Positions 24,051 to 33,251 of a stretch of 64,000 nt of DNA are shown here, in pieces. The stretch comes from an uncultured Corynebacterium sp. GTDB taxonomy: Bacteria; Actinomycetota; Actinomycetes; Mycobacteriales; Mycobacteriaceae. The notes under the pieces were generated by a model. It was not told where the DNA came from. It did not search any database and saw only the letters and a list, made by a program, of their open reading frames with translations. The stretch is from NCBI RefSeq assembly GCF_946222835.1, contig NZ_CAMIHD010000006.1, forward strand, positions 1 to 64,000, written 5' to 3'. Each line of letters starts with the position of its first letter. The first letter of the stretch is position 1. Made by a program: the position numbers and the translations under genes.

Positions 24051-25514
24051 CTAATGCTTCTTTAGATCGAGTGGCTCAGTGGTAGGCCATGTCTTTGGAT
24101 TCACATGGATTTTAAGTAATCGATCGTCGACTGAATTAATCGCCCTGATGAAAGTCTCATTCGACTCACGCTTGGACTTTTCAACTCCTAAGAGAACTTC
24201 AAATACGGCGTGGGAATTAAAAGGAATAAAAGATTCACCGTAAAAGTCGCGCTCCAACATAGCTGGACCATACCACGTCGCCATACGGTGCTCCCAGTAA
24301 AACTGAGTCACACCTGGCAACAGATTAGGAGTAAGGCCTCCGATCTCATCCAACCACTGAGCAAACATACCCTCTGCGATTTTTATATACTTACTCAAAC
24401 CAACAGTCTCATCGATTTCTAGCTTTATCCGCTTCGGAAACCTTTTCAGATACATCTGAGCAGCTACCGATGGGTTTGATGCATCAATTAGGCCTTGAGA
24501 TTCGACATCCGTGTAGTGTCCCCGCCCAAGTTCCATCAGATTTCCACTAACAATGCCGATCTGTGGATTACCGAAATGCGCCGACATTCCAGAAACCCAC
24601 TTTTTGTGATGGGATCCGTAATTAGCTTCATCAAGCTTGACGGCCAATTTAGGATCAATTTTGCCTACCGGCGGCACTGAATGACTAACCCCGACTAGCT
24701 CGGCCAGCTCTTGGGCCACCATTCGATCCACTCTGGTGTCTTTGCTTTTCTCGCCGTAAGTAAAGGTTTCAAACTCAATGCCTGCTTTCACCGCAGCTGC
24801 CAGAGCCAACCGTGAATCAAAGCCAGCAGTCATGGCAATAGCAATTTTTCGCTCATTGGCTAATTGTTTTAGAGCATTGGCAGCCGACAAGATTGTATGC
24901 TCAGCCGCCTCTTCGACAGAACATTCCGGCAGTTCCGTTGTTGGCCAATACCGCACAATTTCGTTACGGTTCACCCTGTACATGAGGTTGGCGGTTAAAA
25001 TCTTGGTTCTGGCATAAGGTGTGAAATTGCCAGGGTATCCATTTCTAAAAGGCAGAGATGATTTCTCAAACCTTCCGCCCAAAATGTACTCCACCAAAGA
25101 AGCATGGGAGGCAAATACCCCTCCATTTTGCGAATAAAAAACCGATCGTGTTGCAGCGGCGTCAGAAACTACAGAGAAATCCGATGGACTTCCGAAAAGA
25201 ACAGCGTACCGACCAGCCAGAACTTTTAAGGTCTCAAAAAAGGAGCCTTCTCCTTGAAGTAATGCCTTTAAGAGTTCCGAACTTGGTCGGTCCAACCCTC
25301 GGCGTTGAAAACTGGCTTCACCTAAGACAACCACAAATAGTCCTTTGTAGGTGCTTGCATCAACTTTTAGCCAAGGATCGACCCATAAATTCTTGACAAC
25401 CGGAGCTTCTACAAATCCACTTGGCGGGTAAAAAGAATGTGTAGCGTACGCAAAGCCTCGGGGGAATGCACTTTCCATATTAACCATCATCTTCCAATCA
25501 TATTGCTGTACCAA
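24051..25514 (-). CDS. Asparagine-synthase-like protein of a glycan cluster
   Basis: A 487-residue protein, last gene of unit B. The C-terminal half is an asparagine-synthetase ATP-pyrophosphatase domain; its PP-loop is AMTAGFDSRLALA near residue 230, where SGGxDS is usual. The N-terminal half has the Ntn-like scaffold (KVLAGRYAVLFGSPSDFSVV, ATRSVFYS) but no Met-Cys start, so the glutaminase nucleophile is absent. It may therefore use free ammonia or another amine to amidate a carboxylate through an acyl-AMP, conceivably a uronic acid of the polymer; this is inference. The TTG start at 25514 has AAGG six bases upstream; ATG codons at 25490 and 25487 are alternatives. Confidence 0.75.
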   Translation of the reverse strand: MVQQYDWKMMVNMESAFPRGFAYATHSFYPPSGFVEAPVVKNLWVDPWLKVDASTYKGLFVVVLGEASFQRRGLDRPSSELLKALLQGEGSFFETLKVLAGRYAVLFGSPSDFSVVSDAAATRSVFYSQNGGVFASHASLVEYILGGRFEKSSLPFRNGYPGNFTPYARTKILTANLMYRVNRNEIVRYWPTTELPECSVEEAAEHTILSAANALKQLANERKIAIAMTAGFDSRLALAAAVKAGIEFETFTYGEKSKDTRVDRMVAQELAELVGVSHSVPPVGKIDPKLAVKLDEANYGSHHKKWVSGMSAHFGNPQIGIVSGNLMELGRGHYTDVESQGLIDASNPSVAAQMYLKRFPKRIKLEIDETVGLSKYIKIAEGMFAQWLDEIGGLTPNLLPGVTQFYWEHRMATWYGPAMLERDFYGESFIPFNSHAVFEVLLGVEKSKRESNETFIRAINSVDDRLLKIHVNPKTWPTTEPLDLKKH

Positions 25515-25630
25515 GATCTACCTTAGTTAAGGTATCTCAATACGAGCGTAAGCTCGGTCAACTTTCAGAAGACGTTTAACTACTACACACCGATCCAATG
25601 GGCGCAGGACAGGAATTCTATCCCAATCAT

Positions 25631-26704
25631 TTAGTTAAATTTTTCTTCTCGATTTCCCAAGTCCAGACCACAGTCGTAACAGCCAAAGAATTCAGGGAAC
25701 TTCTTTCCTTTCAATAAATCTAGATAAAGGCGAGCTTCTGCCTCATAAAACATTTCCCCCAGTTCTTTATCGGCTTCATCAAAAAGCTGCCCTGCATACG
25801 TCCCTCCAGGATGTGGCGTGATTTCACCCAGAAAAACATTTTCATCTGCAGCCAAGAAGTCAATTCGCAAAAATGGAACGGGGCTCGCACGAGAGATCTT
25901 TTGGGCGTAATCTAAAATATGCGCGGGGAAGCCTTCTGTGTCTAGACGTTTCCGAGCACCGTTCATTCGAAATTCACCACCAGTTGGTCGATGATAAAAA
26001 TACTCATTGACACCGTTTTTGACTGGATTTCTCTTGATTTCTTGCACAACACCGAGGCGCCCATAAAAAGCCCAGACCTTAAAATCGTGGGCCAATTCGC
26101 CATCACTGGAGGTTATTGCTTGCTCCAGCTTCCATACCGGCGAATTTCGAAGTTTTTTACTTTTAACTTCTGATAAGGCTTCAGTAACAGTCTCGTATTT
26201 GCTGAAGCTTGAAAATGAAAATAGTGAAAGATCCTCGTCAATGTAGAAGACACCATTCGAAGCCGAACCGTGTTCTGGCTTAAGGACGGTTCGGGGCCTA
26301 AGCAAAATCTCTTCAGCGTGTTCGTTTTCCGCGAAAACTTCAGGGACAGGGACTCCCAATTGTTTAGCAAACTTTCTATCATCGCTCTTTGAATTACCTC
26401 CCGGAGCAATAAACGCGCCTTGCTTCTTTAAGGACTTCTTCCAAAGCCGAGTATGAGCCAGGCTAGAACGAAAAGAAACTCCAATTTTGTATTGCTCCAA
26501 ATCCATGGCGAACCTAGGCCGGATGTCTTTTACGCTAAGGGGCGAATATGCCTCTGCTAAAAGCCTTCTACGATCTGGAATTGACAAAGTCTCGTGCTTT
26601 TTCAAAAAGTTTATCAGTGTCCAAAGCTCGCTCTTCGCGCCGTTGTAGGATCGAGTCTTTGAACGTACGTCCTTCATAAGCGCTTCAAATGAAAAACTAT
26701 TCAT
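25631..26704 (-). CDS. TupA-like ATP-grasp protein
   Basis: A 357-residue ATP-grasp protein of the TupA-like group, named after a teichuronopeptide-synthesis gene. Visible: the nucleotide-binding strand TVLKPEHGSASNGVFYI, the DFKVWAFYGRLGVVQEI segment, the metal-binding region FLRIDFLA, FLGEITPHPGGT, and a C-terminal Cys pair FGCYDCGLD. These enzymes join a carboxylate to an amine through acyl phosphate. In this cluster it may add an amino acid to a sugar acid or build a peptide side chain. The ATG at 26704 is chosen for its AAGGA; the frame is open further upstream. Confidence 0.75.
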   Translation of the reverse strand: MNSFSFEALMKDVRSKTRSYNGAKSELWTLINFLKKHETLSIPDRRRLLAEAYSPLSVKDIRPRFAMDLEQYKIGVSFRSSLAHTRLWKKSLKKQGAFIAPGGNSKSDDRKFAKQLGVPVPEVFAENEHAEEILLRPRTVLKPEHGSASNGVFYIDEDLSLFSFSSFSKYETVTEALSEVKSKKLRNSPVWKLEQAITSSDGELAHDFKVWAFYGRLGVVQEIKRNPVKNGVNEYFYHRPTGGEFRMNGARKRLDTEGFPAHILDYAQKISRASPVPFLRIDFLAADENVFLGEITPHPGGTYAGQLFDEADKELGEMFYEAEARLYLDLLKGKKFPEFFGCYDCGLDLGNREEKFN

Positions 26705-26909
26705 ACCATTCCTTCTATAATCTTCCCCGTCATCGGCCGACATAAAATTTTCAGCCTTAAGCGGAGTAGAGACAACTTCCAAGGCCCCAGTGTGACTTCA
26801 CGGGAACCGAAAATCCCGGCTCCTTTAACACCGGAGGCACCTAAATCTAACGGCCACGCGCCGCAATCCCAATCCGCAAACCAGTTAATAAAGGCTCTAT
26901 TTGCATTTG

Positions 26910-27869
26910 TTAATGAATACTGTGGCCCAAAAGCCAAATTTTACGCTTCACGATGCGCACTGCACCAGTCAGTAACGCTCTTAGCGATGCTTGATTGAAA
27001 TGCGTTTTCATTGCTGCATATTTTGTAGAGACCGGAAAATCCTCGGGATTGAAATTAACTGACGGAATTTGTCCAAGGTCTGACTTTCCGGCCTTAGGCA
27101 ATTGATTGTAATTACGATACCGCTTCCCAAGGTCATCGCTGGGTTTATCTACCCCAGAATCTTGACTGAGATGCATCGTATGGACGTAAGATATCTGTCT
27201 AGCATCTAAGATCACCGGGTTTCGTTCGTCAGTGCGTGGATGCGCAATTGGCCGAGGCATTTTTACTGTCCCGTCAGTCTTCGTCTCACAAACCTTCAAT
27301 AGCCCTAAAGCAATCTTTGGCCTGTTTTCTATCCTTGGCCCATAGAAAACACCTTGGTGATAAAACGCTTGGATACCCTTGGGAAGTGAAACGACCATCC
27401 CCACAAAAGGAGGTCGCAAATACTGTGAACATTGATGAAAGAAGCTCGGCGCCAGTAGATCGTCATCATCAAGCCGATATAGTCCAAAGATTTCGCCACG
27501 TCCGAATTGCTGAGCCCCAAAATTTGTCAGATCCATTCCGGCGCGGTTTGCCGAAGTTCTTAAATCAAGTTTCAACCAACTATATTGCTGTGCTGCATTT
27601 TTAAGCATATTTCGGTACTTAACCGGCAATTCTTCGGAGTAGCTAACGACGTGAACAAGGCTCACGTCGTTAGCCGCTTGATCCAATATAGGCAGTGAAA
27701 TGTTGAAGAAAATTTCTGCACGAGGCCCGAGTCTATTTTCAGAGAACAAAACTGAGCGGTATGAATCGTGAGCATCGGCACTATTCCGGCTTTTCCGTGT
27801 AAGCCTCCAAGAGCTGGACCCTGGCTCATAAAGACTAAACCGAGTATGCCCTAGAAAATTTTTTGACAT
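26910..27869 (-). CDS. Putative rhamnosyltransferase-like GT-A glycosyltransferase
   Basis: A 319-residue protein related to the putative rhamnosyl transferase family (Pfam Rhamno_transf). The N-terminal SKNFLGHTRFSLYEPGSSSW and the metal-binding motif YRLDDDDLL, near residue 135, fit the family. There is no signal peptide or membrane helix; action is at the cytoplasmic face on a nucleotide sugar. It starts 22 bp after the preceding glycosyltransferase stop, in the same unit. Sugar specificity is unknown; the ribosome site is weak. Confidence 0.7.
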   Translation of the reverse strand: MSKNFLGHTRFSLYEPGSSSWRLTRKSRNSADAHDSYRSVLFSENRLGPRAEIFFNISLPILDQAANDVSLVHVVSYSEELPVKYRNMLKNAAQQYSWLKLDLRTSANRAGMDLTNFGAQQFGRGEIFGLYRLDDDDLLAPSFFHQCSQYLRPPFVGMVVSLPKGIQAFYHQGVFYGPRIENRPKIALGLLKVCETKTDGTVKMPRPIAHPRTDERNPVILDARQISYVHTMHLSQDSGVDKPSDDLGKRYRNYNQLPKAGKSDLGQIPSVNFNPEDFPVSTKYAAMKTHFNQASLRALLTGAVRIVKRKIWLLGHSIH

Positions 27870-27891
27870 GAATTATTCATCGCCTAACCAA

Positions 27892-30471
27892 CTACGGAAG
27901 TTCTTTTAAAATGTTCAAAATCTTCGAGCTAAACGCAGTTCGATCAAACCGTTCACGCAAAGCTTCGTCTGCTAGACGTTGCTGCTCCGTGTACAGGTCC
28001 CAGTCTTCATAGTACTTTCGGACGACGTCTTGAACCTCTCCGATTTCACAGTAGACGGCTGCTTTACCGAAAACTTCCTGATATTGGTATGGAAGGATAA
28101 CAACCAAATTGGCCGCAATCGCTTCTAAGACTGAGCGCCCAAAAGCCTCGACGGCCTGCGAATTCTGGAAAAAGACATAAAAATCAAGCGTATTTAAGAA
28201 ATGTGAAACCTCCTCCTCATCCCTCTCCAGCACGCACCAATTCCTAGGAAACGATTCGGCGTTAAGAATTTTCAACGGTGTCTTTCCACCGCCCATTACG
28301 CGTACTTCGATTTCACCCTCTTCAGGGTACGCAAGCTTAAGCAACTCCTTACTTTCGGGCCACTTCATAGCGTCATCGCGAGAATGTCGGCCTATAACGG
28401 GACGCTTTCCTCGTTTTGCTCTTGGAATCGATGTACGCCAGTCAGATACTGACAATATCCCCGGAAAATCAAAATCTTCCAGTTCTTCCTGGTTAAGATA
28501 CGATTGGATTGATTCTCGCACCTGAGGGCCCTGTGGAACCCAAGAAACATTGGTCTTAAAGCACCTTTCGGCTTTACGGTGGCAGTCTCTAACTAGGTAC
28601 CTGATATCGGAACCGTCAAGTTCTGATGGTGCCTGATTCGCGGTGATAAACATCTTTTTGATCCGAAGCTCGGTAGGTTTCTCTGCCATGAACTGTAGGA
28701 TCGGAGGATACCGAAGAATTAACAAATCAATATCTACGGCGTCATCAAATAAAACTTCATCGACGTATCCGGAGTTAATTAACTCCTGAATTTGGGGAGC
28801 CAAGAATTCCACTTTGGTCGTCATAAAACGGCCGGCCTCGAGATGCAAAATAGCCACCGATATTCCTGAAGCTTTGAGCGCATGGATCTCTTCCATCATG
28901 GACTTTTGGGGCCCGCCAAATTTACGCCAGTCTCCAGCCAGTACAACTTGATAGTGTCTGTCAGTTCCACCGTTCAATTCGAATCGACGAGGTACTGAGA
29001 TCTGTGGAAGCTCATGCGGGACAACTTCAAGCCCCTTCGCCCCTGCATTTCTGTGCCAATAGGAATATGAAGACTTGAATTGATTGCGCGCCGGATGACT
29101 CCATCCAGCGGAAAACTCGCTTCGCGACAAACTATCCGAAAGGATGCGTACTACTGTCAATGGTTGACTAATGGTCTCTACCCTCAATTGAAAACGATGT
29201 TCTAGACGTTTCGCAAGCTCAGTATCAGCTGCCTTGCGGGTTTCCAAAAAGCCACCGAGCATTTTTAGATCTTTGGTACGAACCATTAGTGAAGAAGCAT
29301 TACTGTTTACGGATTTATAACCTAGGCGAAGACGGCTTAAATTTTCTTTGCATAGTACTGCATCCACTCGGCACCCAATTGCGGTAGGTGTTTGCCTCAT
29401 AAAGTTAACTTGCTTCTCTAGCCTCTGAGGATGTGACCAATCGTCGTCATCTTGGCCCGTATAAAACTCGCCTTTCGCGACAGAAAGCCCAACGTTCCGA
29501 GCTGCGTACGTCCCCGAGTTGGTTTCAAGGTGGATAACCTTAATCCGAGCATCCATGGTTTCAACCTGTTTAAACACATCTGAATAGTTGGGCCCAGAGG
29601 AGTCGTCGACAATGATTACTTCGATATCACTCAACGTTTGGGCCAATAGCGACCTCACCGAAGTGACTAGCTGGCGTAGCTCCGGCTGGAAAGCAGTGAT
29701 AACCACGGATACGAGAGGAGACTCTTGGCCTTCTTTCAGAGAAATATCGCTGATATTCTTCCGACGGACTTCCAAGCCATCAAACGGCGGTGTGAGGTTT
29801 TTCTCGTCGAGGGATACCGGCCATAAACCATGGTCCAAGAAAACTTTATTGAACCGCTCCAGCCACTCGTTAAACTCTTCTTCAGATACCTCGCCAATAG
29901 CAGGATCTCGGAACGGACTGACTAATTCAGCTTGCAAATATGAGGACTCATGAAGCCGAATATCTTTCCACCTATTAAGAAGTTCCTCCGCGCGATCTCT
30001 ATCTCCAATAGATAGTGCATACTGCACTTCGAGAAGCCTCGCCCTTTTATTTTTTCGATCTGGGCGCGTGACCTTGTTAACGGCAGATAGTAGCCAAGCA
30101 CCAACTCGCTTTTCCTTGGGCGCTGTATCACTTAGCAAAAGGAGTCGAGCTATATCCTCAATTGGTTTAGGCTGGCAAGTAGCTTCACTATTCTTTCCAA
30201 ACAAGCACGCTACTACTCCGGCAGTACCATCCGACGCATAATTATAAGAAACTACATCTCTTAGCTCTTCCCAAAGATACTTGTTGGAGCTCGCTTCCAT
30301 CGCTAATACATCGAGAAACTCGAGGGATTGATTTCGTATTGCTGTAGCAAACGCTGCATTCGGCCGACGTTTCGAAATGGAAGCATAATCGGCATATAAA
30401 TCTCGCTGTTGCAGGTCAAATCGATCCCGCACATTGAGTAGTTCTGAAAAATCTTTTTGCCAAGTTTCCAT
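27892..30471 (-). CDS. Large two-domain glycosyltransferase (GT2 plus GT-B)
   Basis: An 859-residue protein. Residues 1-255 are helical and of unknown fold. Residues 260-400 form a GT2 domain: VSVVITAFQPE, VIIVDDSS, NSGTYAARNVGL, and the metal site GQDDDDWSHP. From about 515 to the end lies a GT-B-like module, with VVLAGDWRKFGGPQKSMMEE as its first half and VIGRHSRDDAMKWP and FGRSVLEAIAANLVVILP as its second. Two transferases in one chain could add two sugars in turn. ATG overlaps the stop of the 954-residue homologue (TAATG), which has the same plan. Confidence 0.85.
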   Translation of the reverse strand: METWQKDFSELLNVRDRFDLQQRDLYADYASISKRRPNAAFATAIRNQSLEFLDVLAMEASSNKYLWEELRDVVSYNYASDGTAGVVACLFGKNSEATCQPKPIEDIARLLLLSDTAPKEKRVGAWLLSAVNKVTRPDRKNKRARLLEVQYALSIGDRDRAEELLNRWKDIRLHESSYLQAELVSPFRDPAIGEVSEEEFNEWLERFNKVFLDHGLWPVSLDEKNLTPPFDGLEVRRKNISDISLKEGQESPLVSVVITAFQPELRQLVTSVRSLLAQTLSDIEVIIVDDSSGPNYSDVFKQVETMDARIKVIHLETNSGTYAARNVGLSVAKGEFYTGQDDDDWSHPQRLEKQVNFMRQTPTAIGCRVDAVLCKENLSRLRLGYKSVNSNASSLMVRTKDLKMLGGFLETRKAADTELAKRLEHRFQLRVETISQPLTVVRILSDSLSRSEFSAGWSHPARNQFKSSYSYWHRNAGAKGLEVVPHELPQISVPRRFELNGGTDRHYQVVLAGDWRKFGGPQKSMMEEIHALKASGISVAILHLEAGRFMTTKVEFLAPQIQELINSGYVDEVLFDDAVDIDLLILRYPPILQFMAEKPTELRIKKMFITANQAPSELDGSDIRYLVRDCHRKAERCFKTNVSWVPQGPQVRESIQSYLNQEELEDFDFPGILSVSDWRTSIPRAKRGKRPVIGRHSRDDAMKWPESKELLKLAYPEEGEIEVRVMGGGKTPLKILNAESFPRNWCVLERDEEEVSHFLNTLDFYVFFQNSQAVEAFGRSVLEAIAANLVVILPYQYQEVFGKAAVYCEIGEVQDVVRKYYEDWDLYTEQQRLADEALRERFDRTAFSSKILNILKELP

Positions 30472-33251
30472 TACAGCCCCTCAGTGCCAATTATATCGAT
30501 TGCAGAGATCTCACTATTCCTTAATTCTCGGAGCAGTTCCTCTTCGGACCACATCTCCTCAACGAAGGCTCTTCCCCTCTGCACTTGTTCCTCGTAAAGA
30601 AATTTATCGAGCCAGAGTCTGTGCACCACTTCTTCCACCTTCGCCGGCGAAGCGTAGATTGCTGATCGCCCAAATGTCTTCCGAAATCTTCCGGGCAAAA
30701 TTACTACCTTTCCAGCCGTCAATGCTTCCAAAACCCCATCTATTAGGGAAAAACCTTTGTCATCTCCAAAGGCAACCCAGAAATCAATACAGGAAAGGTA
30801 CTCAGAAAAAGTGGACGATTTCTCGTCAATAAAAGAAGCACCCTCTAATACTTCTCTCGCTTTGTCGGACAGCATCGGCATATTGCCGAAGAGAGCAACG
30901 CTTAAAGACGGGCCGTGGCTGTAAATCTTCTTAATATCAGCAAGTTGAGCTGGCCACATGGAGATTTTTTGGCTAGCAAACCGCCCAATTACCGGATTTT
31001 CTCGCTGCATCTTGGTCGGGGCAGAAGTTAAGTTGCGGGGCAGTGCCCCAGCCCATTTCCTGCCGTTTGGAAGGTTATAACTAGTAATTGGTGCAGTCCC
31101 AAAAAGCCGCTCGATATTGCCGACTACCGTGACTGGATCGTAAAACTTCTGTTTATGTTCTACTACATCCCCATGCCACAAGATCCTTACGGAGTCTACA
31201 TTAAGGTGAGACACCAAATTCTCACCAAACTGGAGTACAGAAGGCTCCGCAACTATCAAGCTCGATACCGAGGCCGAATCCTTCAAGGAGACAATCTCGA
31301 CATTTTGATGTTCGGCTAGCATCAGAGTTTCATCGGTCGGAGTACCATTCGCACCAGGTAAAGGTGCGAATAGATTGATAAGAGCTACACGAACTCCATT
31401 TTCTGCTGCCGTTTGCAGGTCTTTAAGCATCTTGAATTGCCTAAAGTCATTGATTGAAAAGTCTGTAGCAACAGCCACATCAAAGTGCCCCAGGTTCCGC
31501 TTTCGCATTCCTGCCTGCATGTTGAGTGGAACAACAATCTCTTGAATACTTTCAAGGTTGTCACTATCCAATTCCCGGTGAGCTCTTGTAAAAGAGGCAT
31601 GGTAAAACAACCGCGAGGGGTCTTGGTATCCTCTTTGAATCTCACCTGCAGTTAATGATGCCGCGTGTGTTCGAGTGAATGACAGCGGTAGGGGGCAAAC
31701 CGTCGCAACTTTAGTGCCACCAAAGTTTTCAAGACGCTTTTTGAACTCCTCATCAGCACCGCGGTTAATCCCGTGCCAGTGACCGACCTGGTCAATCAGG
31801 TCACGCTCAAACATAAGAGACGAGTAGTTAGGCTGAATAAACTTGGGATTAGAGTTAATCCTGGTAAAAGAAAGCCCCTCTGTAACCCGAGTATGACGGG
31901 ACACACATGCCTTAACTTCAGGGTGATTAATTAAATAGTTCGCTTGAATCTCCAGTTTTTGCGGGTGAGACCAATCATCGTCATCGTGAACAGTTACATA
32001 AGTTCCGCGAGCTATTTCTAAGCCACGATTTCTTGCTGGATACGCACCCAGATTTTGCTCTTGCTGCAGGAGAATTACGTCGTCATATTTTGAACAGATC
32101 CTTTGCAATTCAGCCAAGCATTGTTCACTCGATCCATCATCTACAACAATAACCTCAAGATCTCTCCACGACTGACTCGTTAACGAACGTAGAGTAGTTT
32201 CGAGCCTAGAGGACCCTTCGAAGGTTGGAACTAGAACGCTAATTTTCGGACCATCTACAGTACGGGGTTCCGGAATAGTCGATACAAGATTGTCGATGGA
32301 AAGACCTTTGCTCCTGTCCCGAAGACCTAGCCCGGCAAACCCTTTGCGGTTGTAAATAGCAGAAACGTAGCGGATCCATTGGTCAGGATCCTGTTGGTTC
32401 TCCGAAAGTCCATTAGCAACCGTAAGTTCGAGTTGGAATGGTGCTTTCATTCTTTGCGGCAGCTTTCGGCAAAGGGCTATAGCTCGTTCTTGCTTTCCAT
32501 TCTGTTCTAGAACCTCAGAAAACAACGTAAGATCTTTAGACTCTAGAAGGGAATCTTTCCCCAGCATGAAGAACGAAGTGTATAGGTACTCCGCCAAGGA
32601 AAGATCTTCGTCGTCAAACCTTTGGTTAGAAACCACACGGGCCAGAGCTGCAAGTGTATTCCAATTCCATTTTTCTACTGCGAGACGAGCTTCAGCATCT
32701 CCCGACTCGCAATTCTCCAGCTTGCCTACTATAGAGGACACGCCCCCTGAAAGACCTGACGCTGAAAAAGCTAAACTATCCCGTATCAAACGGCTCCTAT
32801 TGCGCAGCGCAAATTTTTCTAAAGCTCCGACAGACGCTTGGTGCGCACTACCGACGTATTCGATGGGTGAAGCCGCGTCACGGATTCCGATCGCTGGGTC
32901 AGCTTTCGAGCTGACCTTAGAGTCGGACTTAGCCTTTCGACTTTTAAGTTTTTTACCTTCCGAGTTTTTATCGCCAACCCATTCTGTAGTTGGAGCAGCA
33001 AGACTAGAATCTGAGACTACGGGCCCAGCGTCCTTAATCTCCCGTGTCGTGTTTCGAATTTCAACTAGAAACTTGCTAAGACGCCCCACTGTTTTCACGA
33101 GATAGCGGTGCATAACCGCAAAAAGAAGCACAAGTACAAAGAGCACCAAGAGCGTACTAATCATTCCTGCTTCTAAGCGCCATAATGACACAGCAATTCC
33201 GATAAGCGAAATTAGCAGCCCGCCGACCGCAAGGAGGTTCGTTCTATTCAT
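30471..33251 (-). CDS. Large membrane-anchored two-domain glycosyltransferase (GT2 plus GT-B)
   Basis: A 926-residue protein from ATG 33251, which overlaps the stop of the preceding gene by 8 nt. Two membrane helices occupy residues 5-50, then a charged Lys/Ser linker, a helical region, and a GT2 domain with ISVLVPTFEG, VIVVDDGS, NLGAYPARNRGL and HDDDDWSHP. A GT-B-like module ends the chain (IGRFASQKISMWPAQ, DGVLEALTAGKVVILPGRF, FGRSAIYA). It is a paralogue of the 859-residue protein next to it, but only this copy has the membrane anchor. Acceptor and donor are unknown. Confidence 0.83.
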   Translation of the reverse strand: MNRTNLLAVGGLLISLIGIAVSLWRLEAGMISTLLVLFVLVLLFAVMHRYLVKTVGRLSKFLVEIRNTTREIKDAGPVVSDSSLAAPTTEWVGDKNSEGKKLKSRKAKSDSKVSSKADPAIGIRDAASPIEYVGSAHQASVGALEKFALRNRSRLIRDSLAFSASGLSGGVSSIVGKLENCESGDAEARLAVEKWNWNTLAALARVVSNQRFDDEDLSLAEYLYTSFFMLGKDSLLESKDLTLFSEVLEQNGKQERAIALCRKLPQRMKAPFQLELTVANGLSENQQDPDQWIRYVSAIYNRKGFAGLGLRDRSKGLSIDNLVSTIPEPRTVDGPKISVLVPTFEGSSRLETTLRSLTSQSWRDLEVIVVDDGSSEQCLAELQRICSKYDDVILLQQEQNLGAYPARNRGLEIARGTYVTVHDDDDWSHPQKLEIQANYLINHPEVKACVSRHTRVTEGLSFTRINSNPKFIQPNYSSLMFERDLIDQVGHWHGINRGADEEFKKRLENFGGTKVATVCPLPLSFTRTHAASLTAGEIQRGYQDPSRLFYHASFTRAHRELDSDNLESIQEIVVPLNMQAGMRKRNLGHFDVAVATDFSINDFRQFKMLKDLQTAAENGVRVALINLFAPLPGANGTPTDETLMLAEHQNVEIVSLKDSASVSSLIVAEPSVLQFGENLVSHLNVDSVRILWHGDVVEHKQKFYDPVTVVGNIERLFGTAPITSYNLPNGRKWAGALPRNLTSAPTKMQRENPVIGRFASQKISMWPAQLADIKKIYSHGPSLSVALFGNMPMLSDKAREVLEGASFIDEKSSTFSEYLSCIDFWVAFGDDKGFSLIDGVLEALTAGKVVILPGRFRKTFGRSAIYASPAKVEEVVHRLWLDKFLYEEQVQRGRAFVEEMWSEEELLRELRNSEISAIDIIGTEGL

